This document shows positions 16,891 to 26,909 of a stretch of 64,000 bases of DNA, in pieces. The notes beneath the pieces are model-generated. The model was not told where the DNA came from. It did no database searches and saw only the letters and a list, made by a program, of their open reading frames with translations. Every line of letters begins with the position of its first letter. Position 1 is the first letter of the stretch. The DNA is taken from contig NZ_CP009122.1 in NCBI RefSeq assembly GCF_000803645.1, positions 3,882,501 to 3,946,500 of the forward strand. Direction: 5' to 3'. The stretch comes from Sphingopyxis fribergensis. Its GTDB lineage: Bacteria; Pseudomonadota; Alphaproteobacteria; Sphingomonadales; Sphingomonadaceae. The position numbers and the translations under genes were made by a program.

Positions 16891-16992
16891 GTCACCCGGA
16901 ACTTGTTTCAGGGTCCATGGCCGGACCTTTCCCTAGGCGCCGCGCTGGAAGATAAGGTGGGCCATGGATGCTGAAACAAGTTCAACATCACG
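16891..16992. repeat. Extragenic inverted repeat (GTCACCCGGAACTTGTTTCAG type)
   Basis: The arms contain a perfect 12-bp match: AACTTGTTTCAG (16900-16911) and CTGAAACAAGTT (16971-16982), plus CCATGG in each arm. An open frame reads through it into the lipoprotein gene at 17010, but that frame belongs to the repeat and is not coding. Confidence 0.85.
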
Positions 16993-17009
16993 AATGGAGG
17001 AAATCGCTG

Positions 17010-17726
17010 ATGCTTCGCCATATGCTCCTGACCACCCTGCCGCTTTGCTGCTTGCTCGCCGCCTGCGCGCCCCCAACTGAAACGCCGCCGCAGGGCCCCG
17101 GCGAGCAGCCCGCCGCCTATATGGCACTCGGCACCGAACCCGGCTGGACGCTCGAGATCACGCCGTCGCGGCTCAACTATGATGGCGACTATGGCGAGAC
17201 GAAGATCATGGTCCCGAACCCCGGCGCGAAGCCATCGACGAACGGGCGAACCTATGCCACCGACCGCCTGTCGGCCGTGGTCGAGCAAAAGCCGTGCAGC
17301 GACGGGATGAGCGACCGCCGCTATTCCGATACCGTCCGCGTCGTCGCCGACGGCAAGGCCGTACAAGGCTGCGGCGGCAAGATATTGCCGCCCGACACGC
17401 TCGCGGGATCGAACTGGACCTTCGTGTCGATCGGCGGGGTCGCGGTCGCGGCGGACCGGCCGACGTCGCTGCAATTCGACGGCAACCGGCTAAGCGGGAA
17501 CGCGGGCTGCAACCGCTTTTCGGGCGGCTATTCGGTCGATGGCGTGACACTCAAGGCCGGACCGCTGATGGCGACCGAAATGGCATGTCCGGGCGCAGGC
17601 ATGACGCAGGAGGCGGCCTTCTTCAAACTGATGGCTTCGCCGGTCAGCCTGACCTTTGCCGACGACGGGACGCTGATTCTGACGGGCGAAGGCGGCAAGA
17701 CGGCGGTGCTGCGGCGGGTGATTTGA
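17010..17726 (+). CDS. META-domain lipoprotein (HslJ-like)
   Basis: A 238-residue protein with a lipoprotein signal (MLRHMLLTTLPLCCLLAAC, Cys at about residue 19). The first part (about 40-130) is a COG3650-type domain, including GTEPGWTLEI and KPCSDGMSDRRYS, found before META domains. The second part (about 130-238) is a META/HslJ domain with GSNWTFVSIGG, FDGNRLSGNAGCNRFSGGY and TEMACPG. Family members are linked to heat-shock and heterogeneous stress phenotypes, and their biochemical role is unclear. The start is fixed by GGAGGAAA at 16996-17003; the longer frame upstream is repeat-derived. Confidence 0.87.
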   Translation: MLRHMLLTTLPLCCLLAACAPPTETPPQGPGEQPAAYMALGTEPGWTLEITPSRLNYDGDYGETKIMVPNPGAKPSTNGRTYATDRLSAVVEQKPCSDGMSDRRYSDTVRVVADGKAVQGCGGKILPPDTLAGSNWTFVSIGGVAVAADRPTSLQFDGNRLSGNAGCNRFSGGYSVDGVTLKAGPLMATEMACPGAGMTQEAAFFKLMASPVSLTFADDGTLILTGEGGKTAVLRRVI

Positions 17727-17740
17727 GCCAGCCCATTCCT

Positions 17741-17820
17741 CCGTTCGTGTCGAGCGAAGTCGAGACACCCACCGGCTCCGCTTGACATCGCGGTATCTCG
17801 ACTTCGCTCGATGCGAACGG
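17741..17820. repeat. Extragenic inverted repeat (CGAGCGAAGTCGAGA type)
   Basis: Perfect 15-bp arms CGAGCGAAGTCGAGA (17751-17765) and TCTCGACTTCGCTCG (17796-17810) lie inside outer CCGTTCG and CGAACGG. It sits between two convergent genes and could act as a terminator. Confidence 0.9.
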
Positions 17821-17833
17821 ATTTGAAGATATG

Positions 17834-19189
17834 CTATTCGCCCGCGTCGTTGACCGCCGCAGGCGCCGCCGCCAGCTTTGCGAGCGGGCGCGACGCCTGT
17901 TCGACCACCGGCAAGGACGCGATTTCCTTGTCCCCGGTTTCGATATCGAGCGCCTCGAAGCGCTTCGCCTGCGTCAGCACCTGCGATTCGAAACTGCCAA
18001 CGAAGGCGTTGTACGCGCCCGTCGCCTGATCGAGATTGCGCCCGACCTTCGCGATATGCGAGCCCATCACCGACATGCGCGCGTACAGCTCCTTGCCGAG
18101 CGCCGCGATCTCGCGCGCCTGATTGGCGAGCTTTTCCTGCCGCCACACCGCCGCGACGGTGCGCGCGATCGCGATCAGGTTGGTCGGGGTCGCGAGCAGT
18201 ACCTTGCGCTCGAACGCATAATCCCAGAGCCCCGGATCCTGATCGAGCGCGGCGGCAAGGAAATGCTCGCCCGGCACGAACATCACCACGAAATCGGGGG
18301 TATCGTCGAACTGGTTCCAATAGGCCTTGGCGCCGAGCGTGTTCACATGCGCCTTCATCGCCGCGGCATGCGCGACCAGATGCGCCGCCTTTTCGCGCTC
18401 CTCGACCGCGCCGAACGCATCCTGATAGGCGTTCAAGGACACCTTGGCATCAATCACGAGATTCTGCCCGCCGGGAACGCGCACCACGACGTCGGGGCGC
18501 AGCCGCCCGCCGTCGCCGTCGTTGACGCTCACCTCGGTCTGGAAATCGGCATGTTCGGAGAGGCCGCAGCTTTCGAGCACGTTGCGCAATTGCTGCTCGC
18601 CCCAGCGCCCGCGCGCCTTCGGCGCATTGCGCAGCGCGTTGACGAGCTTCGCGGCCTCGCTCGACACGCGCTCGGTGCCCTCGCGCATCGCGGCGATCTG
18701 GCCGTGGAGCAGGCCGAAGGCGTCGCGCCGCTCGGCCTCGACCTTGCCGACGGCTTCCTCATATTTTTGCAAACGTTCGTGGACCGGATTGAGCAGCGCA
18801 GAAAGCTTTTGCCCCGCTGTCTCTTCGCTCTGCTTGAAGCGCTGGTCCGCGCGTTCGAGAAACGCCTTTTGCGCGCCATCGAGCATCACCTGCCCGACCT
18901 CGCGGAACTGCGCGGTGAGCGCCGCCTGCGCATCCCTGAGCTGTGCGATCTGGGCATCATGCGCCTCATCGCGCGCACGATGTTCGCTGAGCAAAGCCGC
19001 AAGCTGGATATCCGCCGATTTTCGGGCCTCGGCCTCGGTCGCCAGGTCGGTGACCGCAGCCTTGAACCGTTCCGACAATCCGTCGCGCTCGGCCTTGAGT
19101 GCCCCCGACTGCCGACCGGCGAAAAGCCAGCCGATCAGGCCACCGGCGGCGAGGGCGATAAGGGCGACAATGAGCGAGCTTCCATCCAT
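17834..19189 (-). CDS. rmuC: DNA recombination protein RmuC
   Basis: A 451-residue RmuC family protein. An N-terminal membrane anchor (LIVALIALAAGGLIGWLF, about residues 6-23) is followed by a long coiled coil (about 30-150). The C-terminal RmuC nuclease-like domain (about 190-410) includes ARGRWGEQQLRNVLE, VVVRVPGGQNLVIDAKVSL and MFVPGEHFLAAAL. RmuC limits inversions and short-range rearrangements and has a restriction-endonuclease-like fold. The ATG at 19189 gives the complete anchor. It is monocistronic in appearance. Confidence 0.93.
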   Translation of the reverse strand: MDGSSLIVALIALAAGGLIGWLFAGRQSGALKAERDGLSERFKAAVTDLATEAEARKSADIQLAALLSEHRARDEAHDAQIAQLRDAQAALTAQFREVGQVMLDGAQKAFLERADQRFKQSEETAGQKLSALLNPVHERLQKYEEAVGKVEAERRDAFGLLHGQIAAMREGTERVSSEAAKLVNALRNAPKARGRWGEQQLRNVLESCGLSEHADFQTEVSVNDGDGGRLRPDVVVRVPGGQNLVIDAKVSLNAYQDAFGAVEEREKAAHLVAHAAAMKAHVNTLGAKAYWNQFDDTPDFVVMFVPGEHFLAAALDQDPGLWDYAFERKVLLATPTNLIAIARTVAAVWRQEKLANQAREIAALGKELYARMSVMGSHIAKVGRNLDQATGAYNAFVGSFESQVLTQAKRFEALDIETGDKEIASLPVVEQASRPLAKLAAAPAAVNDAGE

Positions 19190-19239
19190 GGCGGGAACAT
19201 AGGACGAACAACGCCCGTCTGGCTAGCCGCTAATTCGGA

Positions 19240-19812
19240 TCAGAGCAGATAGATGACGACGTAGCGCACAATCAGCGCGGCGAGGATCGCGATGCTCCAG
19301 CGGCGATCCTTGACCCACATCGCCGCGGCCATCAGCGCGACGAGCACGATCGTCATGACCCACGCGACCGGATGCGCGAGCGCCGCCGCCAGATTGGGCT
19401 GCGACGCGTAATAGCCAAGCTGCGCCGCCAGCAGCACGAGCAAAAGCCCCAGCACGATCCGGCGGACACGAAAATAATGGACGTCGAGGTTCGCAAAACC
19501 CTCGGGATGCGACGGGAAGACCAGCCGCGCCGCGAGGAAATAGACGCTGGCGAACGCCGCGACGCCGAGCAAGGCGGTGCTCGACACCGCAATATCGCCG
19601 CGCGCGAGCCACGCTGCGCTCCAGAAAGAGAGCAGGTCGAGCATCACGAAGATCGCTAGCAAGGGCGTCAGCCAGCCGATCGCGAACGCCTCGCGCTCGG
19701 CTTCGGCCGCAAAGCGCGTCTCGATCGCGCGGCCGAGCCCGCCGAGCAGCTCGACCATCGAAAGGCCCAGTAGCAGGCTGTAGAGCGCGAAGACGAACTC
19801 GAAATCATCCAT
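19240..19812 (-). CDS. Integral membrane protein of unknown function
   Basis: A 190-residue protein with five or six hydrophobic segments (about residues 6-26, 47-67, 78-98, 115-134, 145-163 and 170-188). It lacks a cleavable signal. No domain or catalytic motif is recognised. The gene follows immediately (no gap) the HEMTH protein gene at 19813 on the same strand, so the two are probably translated from one transcript. A function cannot be inferred. Confidence 0.7.
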   Translation of the reverse strand: MDDFEFVFALYSLLLGLSMVELLGGLGRAIETRFAAEAEREAFAIGWLTPLLAIFVMLDLLSFWSAAWLARGDIAVSSTALLGVAAFASVYFLAARLVFPSHPEGFANLDVHYFRVRRIVLGLLLVLLAAQLGYYASQPNLAAALAHPVAWVMTIVLVALMAAAMWVKDRRWSIAILAALIVRYVVIYLL

Positions 19813-20289
19813 CTATGCCATGTCCCATGACGATGGCAGGATCGCGCGATAAGCCTCGATCCCTGGCGCGCCGCCGACGATCATGCCTTGGGTGAGCAGC
19901 CAGTAGTGGCGCACGATCTCGGCCTGTTGTTCGAGGCCGTAGCGTTCGAGCAGCCAGCCGGGTTTGAGGCTGTAGCTATAGGTCGCCAACGGATGGCGCA
20001 TCAGGACGAGATACCAGCGCCCGCGCGTTTGCGACTGCCACACATGCGTCATCTCGTGGATGAACAGCCCCTGCAATCGCTGCGACGCCGCGCTGAAATC
20101 GTCGCAATAGAGTTCGCCATGCGGGTTGAAATGCAGGCTGCCCATCGGCGCCATGACGATGTGGCGCGGCTGGAAGAAAATCCACTTATGGTGGTTCACC
20201 CGCACGCGGTCATAAGCGATCGCGCCCCCGAACACCGTCCGGGCAAGCGCAATTTCGCCAGTCGTTAAAGGTCGCGACGGACGCGGCAC
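19813..20289 (-). CDS. Hypothetical protein with HEMTH zinc-binding-like motif
   Basis: A 158-residue soluble protein. LFIHEMTHVWQSQTRG (about residues 74-89) carries an HExxH motif of the zincin type. A conserved aromatic/basic segment before it (HHKWIFFQPRHIVMAPMGSL) and GLEQQAEIVRHYWLL after it could supply a third ligand (glutamate). I infer a metal-dependent hydrolase fold, but activity is not shown. Sphingomonad homologues are often named 'vgr related protein' without experimental support. It is followed directly by the membrane protein gene at 19240. Confidence 0.7.
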   Translation of the reverse strand: MPRPSRPLTTGEIALARTVFGGAIAYDRVRVNHHKWIFFQPRHIVMAPMGSLHFNPHGELYCDDFSAASQRLQGLFIHEMTHVWQSQTRGRWYLVLMRHPLATYSYSLKPGWLLERYGLEQQAEIVRHYWLLTQGMIVGGAPGIEAYRAILPSSWDMA

Positions 20290-20295
20290 CCGTCT

Positions 20296-20817
20296 TTACT
20301 TCTTGGCCGCGTCCGGGGCTGCTTTCTCCATCGATCCATGATCCATCGCGCCATGATCGGCCGCGGCACCACCTTCGGCGGGCTTGATCACCATGTCGAA
20401 CAGGATGCGTTCATTATTGTTGTTGGTAAAGACGAACGCCATCGGCAGCTTGCCCGCGCGCACCGCGGCGCCGTTGATGCCCCAGATCATCAGATGCTTG
20501 CCGCCCTGCTTGAATACCAGTTCGCCCTTGGCGGGGACATCGGCGCGAAGCAGCGGCTTCATCGTCACGACGCCATTTTCCTTGACGCTTTCGTGCATCT
20601 CGACGCGCTGCGCGAGGTCGGCGGTCACCGCGACGAGCTGGACCGGCTGCGGCCCGCCCTGAACGCGGAAATAGCCGACCGCGGGCCGGTCGGGGGTCGC
20701 GCCCATCACGATATGGCCGCTGACGACGTTGAGCGGCTTGGCGGCGACCAGATTATCGCCGCAGGCCGTCAGGGTCAGCGCGGGGACGGCGAGGGCAAGG
20801 ATCGCAAAAGGTTTCAT
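20296..20817 (-). CDS. Periplasmic copper chaperone PCu(A)C
   Basis: A 173-residue protein of the PCu(A)C family. The N-terminus resembles a lipoprotein signal (ALAVPALTLTAC, Cys at about residue 19). The copper site pattern H-M...M...H-M is met by VEMHES, VVTMKPL and KHLMIWG. The C-terminal tail HGAMDHGSMEK adds further His/Met ligands. Such proteins deliver copper to cytochrome oxidase in the periplasm. No Sco or oxidase gene is adjacent. It is divergent from dnaK. Confidence 0.9.
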   Translation of the reverse strand: MKPFAILALAVPALTLTACGDNLVAAKPLNVVSGHIVMGATPDRPAVGYFRVQGGPQPVQLVAVTADLAQRVEMHESVKENGVVTMKPLLRADVPAKGELVFKQGGKHLMIWGINGAAVRAGKLPMAFVFTNNNNERILFDMVIKPAEGGAAADHGAMDHGSMEKAAPDAAKK

Positions 20818-20874
20818 TTTGGGAGGACTCCGTAAAAGCGCAGCATTTCACCTCCCCGATAAGCCCTGAAAGCC

Positions 20875-20902
20875 CTTGTGCCAAGGATTAGCGCACCTAT
20901 AT
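20875..20902 (+). promoter_or_regulatory. Heat-shock (sigma-32) promoter of dnaK
   Basis: CTTG (20875-20878) and CCTATAT (20896-20902) are separated by 17 bases, matching the alphaproteobacterial sigma-32 pattern CTTG-N17/18-CYTATNT. The leader to the dnaK ATG would be about 75 nt. Confidence 0.75.
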
Positions 20903-20982
20903 CGCCCCCATAAACCCCCAAGGGACTCAACGGACGGCGTGCCTTTTCAGGGCGCCACAGAAGCAACAAGGACTGAATACCA

Positions 20983-22893
<1,911 letters not shown>

Positions 22894-22913
22894 GATGCGA
22901 ACGCGCCGTCGTT

Positions 22914-23002
22914 CCATAAATAGGGACTGTCCCTATTTATCGGATCGACGGCTGCGTCGCCTGTGGAACTAGGGGATAAATAGGGACAGTCCCTATTTAT
23001 GG
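22914..23002. repeat. REPIN-like double palindrome between dnaK and dnaJ
   Basis: Two 25-bp palindromes, each ATAAATAGGGAC + one base + GTCCCTATTTAT, lie at 22916-22940 (centre T) and 22976-23000 (centre A). With two flanking bases each they are exact reverse complements over 27 bp, so the 89-bp unit is itself one large inverted repeat. The 35-base middle holds a further hairpin, CGACG-GCTG-CGTCG. The form is that of paired REP sequences mobilised by RAYT (IS200-like) transposases. It ends only ten bases before the dnaJ ATG. Confidence 0.9.
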
Positions 23003-23012
23003 GTTGAACGCT

Positions 23013-24143
23013 ATGTCACTCGACATCGATTATTACGAACTCTTGGAAGTCGAGCGCACGGCCGACGATGCCGCGCTGAAAGCGAGCTACCGCAAGCTTG
23101 CGATGAAATATCACCCCGACAAGAATCCGGGGTGCGACGACAGCGAAGCGCGCTTCAAGGCGATCAGCGAAGCCTATGACTGCCTGAAGGACCCGCAGAA
23201 GCGCGCGGCCTATGATCGTTTCGGCAAGGCGGGCGTCAATGGCGGCGCTGGCGGTTTCGGCGGCGGCAATGGCGCCGATTTCGGCGACATCGGCGATATT
23301 TTCGAATCGATCTTCGGCTCGGCATTCGGCGGGGGACGCCAGCAGCGCGGCCCCGCGCGCGGCGCGGACCTGCGCTACGACATGGAAATCCGGCTCGAGG
23401 ACGCCTTCACCGGCATCACGCGCGAGATCCAGGTCGACGTCGCGGCGCGCTGCGACACGTGCGACGGATCGGGCGCGAAGCCCGGCACACAGACCAACCG
23501 CTGCTCGACCTGCGCCGGCCACGGCAAGGTGCGCGCGCAGCAGGGCTTCTTCATGGTCGAGCGCACCTGCCCGACCTGTCAGGGCGCGGGCGAGGTTATC
23601 GCCGACCCGTGCAACACGTGCCACGGCGAAGGCCGCGTCGACCGGCGCAAGACGCTGACCGTCAACATCCCCGCAGGGGTCGACGAAGGCACGCGCATCC
23701 GCCTGTCGGGCGAAGGCGAAAGCGGCGCGCGCGGCGCGGCGCCGGGCGACCTCTACATTTTCTTGCACATGGCGCGGCACAAGGTCTTCGAGCGCGAGGG
23801 CACGACATTGTTCACGCGCGCGCCGATCAGCTTCACCACCGCGGCGCTCGGCGGCGAGATCGGTATCCCCGGTCTCGACGGCCGGATGCACGACATCGCC
23901 ATCCCCGCGGGCATCCAGTCGGGCAAGCAACTCCGTCAGCGCGGCGCGGGCATGCCGGTGCTGAACGGCCGCGGCCACGGCGACCTGGTCGTCCAGATCG
24001 ACGTCGAAACGCCGACCCGGCTGTCGGCGCGGCAGAAGGAATTGCTCTGCGAGTTCCGCGAGACCGAAACCGGCGAAGAATGTCCTGCGAGCCAGGGCTT
24101 TTTCGGCCGGATCAAGGAAATGTGGGACGATTTGACGGATTGA
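23013..24143 (+). CDS. dnaJ: Molecular chaperone DnaJ (Hsp40)
   Basis: A 376-residue type I DnaJ. The J domain (about residues 1-70) contains the HPD motif in KYHPDKNPG. A Gly/Phe-rich region (about 75-115) and a zinc-finger domain with four CxxCxGxG modules (CDTCDGSG, CSTCAGHG, CPTCQGAG, CNTCHGEG) follow, then the C-terminal substrate-binding domains. It delivers substrates to DnaK and stimulates its ATPase. ATG 23013 is chosen over TTG 23004; no clear Shine-Dalgarno sequence is visible, because the repeat element abuts the start. Confidence 0.97.
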   Translation: MSLDIDYYELLEVERTADDAALKASYRKLAMKYHPDKNPGCDDSEARFKAISEAYDCLKDPQKRAAYDRFGKAGVNGGAGGFGGGNGADFGDIGDIFESIFGSAFGGGRQQRGPARGADLRYDMEIRLEDAFTGITREIQVDVAARCDTCDGSGAKPGTQTNRCSTCAGHGKVRAQQGFFMVERTCPTCQGAGEVIADPCNTCHGEGRVDRRKTLTVNIPAGVDEGTRIRLSGEGESGARGAAPGDLYIFLHMARHKVFEREGTTLFTRAPISFTTAALGGEIGIPGLDGRMHDIAIPAGIQSGKQLRQRGAGMPVLNGRGHGDLVVQIDVETPTRLSARQKELLCEFRETETGEECPASQGFFGRIKEMWDDLTD

Positions 24144-24316
24144 TCCCTCTGCCCTTGGGGGGAGAGGTTTGCGAAGGCTCGGCGGCTCTGCCGCCTGGCC
24201 GAAGCGGGGTGAGGGTATGAAACGCAACGACCGTTTGCTGCCGCTTCCCTCATCCAACTGCGCCTAGCGCCTTCGGCGCTAGGCTTCATATCCTTCTCCC
24301 CCAAGGGGAGAAGGAG
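24144..24316. repeat. Extragenic long inverted repeat, family shared with 46510-46690
   Basis: The element runs from CTTGGGGGGAGAGG through GCCGAAGCGGGGTGAGGGT to CTTCTCCCCCAAGGGGAGAAGG, with arms folding back on each other. An inner perfect hairpin, GCCTAGCGCC/GGCGCTAGGC, lies near 24267-24290. A second copy with the same blocks in the same order is found after cpaF. It fills the space between dnaJ and the convergent patatin gene; no gene is seen. Confidence 0.8.
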
Positions 24317-26626
24317 CTATGGCCCAATCTCCCCGCGCAATTCGTCGATCAGCGCCTTCACCTTGGGCAACCGACCCTCCTCCTCGTCGAGGATCGCGTG
24401 GAAGGCGCGGCGCTTGAGCGCCTTCAGTTCGTCTGCCGACATCGCGCCCTCACCGCCCACGCTGCTCGCGACGATGTCGATCAGCCGGTCGGCGCCGTGG
24501 AGGCGGCCCCACAAATAGTCATTTTCGCGGTAGGTGCGGCTGAAGAAGGCGCCGAAGCTGTTGAATTCGACCCCCTTCAGCATCGCCGCCGCGCCGCCGG
24601 TGCGAATCGCGGTCGCGTCCGATGGCGAGATGCGGTCGATCTTGATCGGGTCGAATTCGTCGAACCCTTCGCCCTGCAAGAGCGGCAAGGTCGCGATGTC
24701 GTAAAAGGGATAGCCCAGATAGGCGAAGAGCATCGTCCGCCGATCGTCCTTGGGCAGCTTTCCGAGCGCCGCCGCGATCACGACATCGGTTTCGGCATCG
24801 AGCGCGACAAGGTCGCGACGCGCGGCGATCGCGTCGATCCACTGGCCGGGTTCGGTATCCGCCGGCACGTCGAGATCAGCGAGCCAGGCATCGCCCTCGC
24901 GCTCGAGATAGTGGCCGAGCGCGGCAAAGATCGTCTCGCGCATATCCTCGCACACCGGATCGCGCCGCTCGCGCGTCGCCTCGACCGCGGTGTCGAGTTC
25001 GCGCGCGAGGAAGCGCAGCCGCCGGATGCGGAAACCGAGGTCGTGGGTGCGGAAAAAGTCGATCGCTTCGCTGCTCGCGCCGGTGCCGCGCTTGCCCGAA
25101 ATCCGGTCGAGACCCCGCGCGCGCGCCTCGGTCCACATCGCGATGCGGCGGTTGATGACATGCACCGGCCCCTCGGGCGGGACCAGGCGGTCGACGATAT
25201 TCGCAATCTCGTCGATCACCGCCGACAGCTTGAGATGGCCATAGGGCGCATAGGCGAAACCCGCGCGCGCCGCCGCCTGGTCCTGCGCCTTGGCGCGCCA
25301 TTTCGCCAGCCGCGCGGGGGTCGGCGTGTCGAGGAAGAAGGTTGTGCCGAACAGCGCCGCGACCTGTTCCTCGACTTCGACCTTCATCGCGTCGATGATA
25401 TGCTGCATGCGGCGGATACGGCGCGACATGCTCTCGATCATCTCGATATTCTCGCGGATCGGCTGTTCGCGCGGGATCGCCGACAGCGAGCCGAGGATCG
25501 TCGGGAGGAAGCCGGGCAGCTGCCCCTCCTCGCCGGGCTCGCCCGGCTTGCCGATGCTGATCGCCTTATAGTCGGGCTTGGGATCGATATAGATGAAGCG
25601 GCGGTCGATCTCGCGCCGTGCGGGGCGCTGTTTCAAGGCGGCAATCGCCGGTCGGAAGGGCGCATTCGCGAGCACCGCGCCGTCGATCAGCACGCGGTCG
25701 GCGGGGTCGCTGTCGGGCACCCGCGGCAGCTGGGCGAGAATGAAGGCGTCGCGCCCCGGCCATGCGACGCCGCGCTTTTCGAGCGCGGCGTCGAGCTCGC
25801 GCAAGGTGAAGGGCGGGAAGGCGCCCGGAAAGCTCGCGGTCGCGCGGGCGGCGGCAACCAGCCCCGGCACATCGTCGAGCCGCCTGCCCGCGCGGCCATT
25901 CTGCCGGAAATGCATCATCAACCGATGCTCCTGCTCGGTCACGCGCGACGGGCTGTTGAGCGTCAGCTGCTCCCGGTGCCCCGCGAAATCGGTCACCGAG
26001 ACGATCAGGTCGACCGGCTGCCCGGTCGGAACGAGCGGCGACCCCTGCGGTCCCGCGTCCATCGCGTCGAACGCATCGAGCAACAGGTTCGAAAAGGTCT
26101 CGCCACCGAAGGGCGGCTCGAACCAGCGCGCGCGGACGAAGCGCGACAGCTTGGCGCGCACTTCGTCCTGTGCATCCTCGCCGACGGTGCGGTCGATGGC
26201 GTTGCCGCGCCGCTTCATCGCCCAGCCCGCAATCGGCACCGCCCAGAATTTGGTCATGGCGGAGAGTGGCCGCGCATCGGGGTCGATCAGGCTGTCGACA
26301 TCGGCATCCTCCAGCCACAGCTCGGTCAGCGGATCGAGCGACTTGCCCGTGGCGAGCGCGCGCGCGAGGAAGATGCCGTTGATCCCGCCCGCACTCGCTC
26401 CCGCGATGATATCGGGAAGGACACGCAACTTGACGCCGCCATGCTCGGCGATCGCGGCGAGCAGGTCGCGGTATACTCCGCCCGATCCCGCAACCGCCTC
26501 GCCGTCGTGAAAGGCGCGCGATGCCGCGGCGAGCCGCCAGATTTCCTTGGTGATGCCGTGCATATAGACGGCGAGGCTGATGCCGCCGTAGCAAATCAGG
26601 GCGAAGCGTAGTTCCTTTTCCCGCAT
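24317..26626 (-). CDS. Patatin-related protein (putative phospholipase, DUF3376 type)
   Basis: A 769-residue cytoplasmic or membrane-associated protein starting MREKELRFALICYGGISLAV. The patatin domain has the oxyanion region CYGGISLAVYMHG near residue 12, the nucleophile elbow GASAGG (about residue 73) and the catalytic Asp in DGAVLANAPF (about 310). This gives a Ser-Asp dyad lipid acyl hydrolase. The long C-terminal half corresponds to the DUF3376 region of patatin-related proteins. ATG 26626 is chosen. A longer open frame reads into a palindromic repeat, which yields the spurious sequence VIPAKAGT...VPAFAGMT. It appears to be a single-gene unit. Confidence 0.85.
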   Translation of the reverse strand: MREKELRFALICYGGISLAVYMHGITKEIWRLAAASRAFHDGEAVAGSGGVYRDLLAAIAEHGGVKLRVLPDIIAGASAGGINGIFLARALATGKSLDPLTELWLEDADVDSLIDPDARPLSAMTKFWAVPIAGWAMKRRGNAIDRTVGEDAQDEVRAKLSRFVRARWFEPPFGGETFSNLLLDAFDAMDAGPQGSPLVPTGQPVDLIVSVTDFAGHREQLTLNSPSRVTEQEHRLMMHFRQNGRAGRRLDDVPGLVAAARATASFPGAFPPFTLRELDAALEKRGVAWPGRDAFILAQLPRVPDSDPADRVLIDGAVLANAPFRPAIAALKQRPARREIDRRFIYIDPKPDYKAISIGKPGEPGEEGQLPGFLPTILGSLSAIPREQPIRENIEMIESMSRRIRRMQHIIDAMKVEVEEQVAALFGTTFFLDTPTPARLAKWRAKAQDQAAARAGFAYAPYGHLKLSAVIDEIANIVDRLVPPEGPVHVINRRIAMWTEARARGLDRISGKRGTGASSEAIDFFRTHDLGFRIRRLRFLARELDTAVEATRERRDPVCEDMRETIFAALGHYLEREGDAWLADLDVPADTEPGQWIDAIAARRDLVALDAETDVVIAAALGKLPKDDRRTMLFAYLGYPFYDIATLPLLQGEGFDEFDPIKIDRISPSDATAIRTGGAAAMLKGVEFNSFGAFFSRTYRENDYLWGRLHGADRLIDIVASSVGGEGAMSADELKALKRRAFHAILDEEEGRLPKVKALIDELRGEIGP

Positions 26627-26710
26627 TGCGAAGACGATAGCGTGCTTTACGGGTGCTGTCCCCCTCTCCGATGTGTCGGCATTGAGGTGGAGAGCGGCCA
26701 TACCAATATT

Positions 26711-26789
26711 CGTCATCCCCGCGAAAGCGGGGACCCAGAGCGTGCGTAGGCTGATCCCACCCTGGGTTCCCGCTTTCGCGGGAATGACG
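26711..26789. repeat. Extragenic inverted repeat (CGTCATCCCCGCGAAAGCGGGG type)
   Basis: CGTCATCCCCGCGAAAGCGG followed by GGACCCAG (26711-26738) is answered by CTGGGTTCCCGCTTTCGCGG followed by GAATGACG (26762-26789), with one mismatched position. It lies between divergent genes. Part of it is translated in the false N-terminal extension of the patatin gene. Confidence 0.9.
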
Positions 26790-26860
26790 AAGTAAGGGAA
26801 GCTGCGCGGCAACTATCGATTGCAAGCCGTTGGTCGCCAAGTACACCCGTCGAAAATTCT

Positions 26861-26881
26861 TGCTTTTGAGAATGTGTCGCA
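26861..26881. promoter_or_regulatory. Possible Fur-type iron box upstream of the TonB receptor
   Basis: TGCTTTTGAGAATG followed by TGTCGCA spans 21 bases and keeps the outer TGC/GCA and the central GA..AT of alphaproteobacterial Fur sites. It lies 29 nt before the receptor start. The match is partial. It is supported by the type of gene controlled (siderophore receptor plus PepSY protein). Confidence 0.4.
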
Positions 26882-26909
26882 CTAGCGCCCGCTCCGAACA
26901 GGAGCTATC

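Noticed and set aside
22914..23002. Possible CRISPR-like repeat pair
   Set aside because: Only two palindromic units in inverted, not direct, orientation, with no further spacers and no cas genes.
24398..26611. 737-codon plus-strand frame antisense to the patatin gene
   Set aside because: Mirror-frame composition and no recognisable motif. The minus-strand gene has a complete catalytic dyad.
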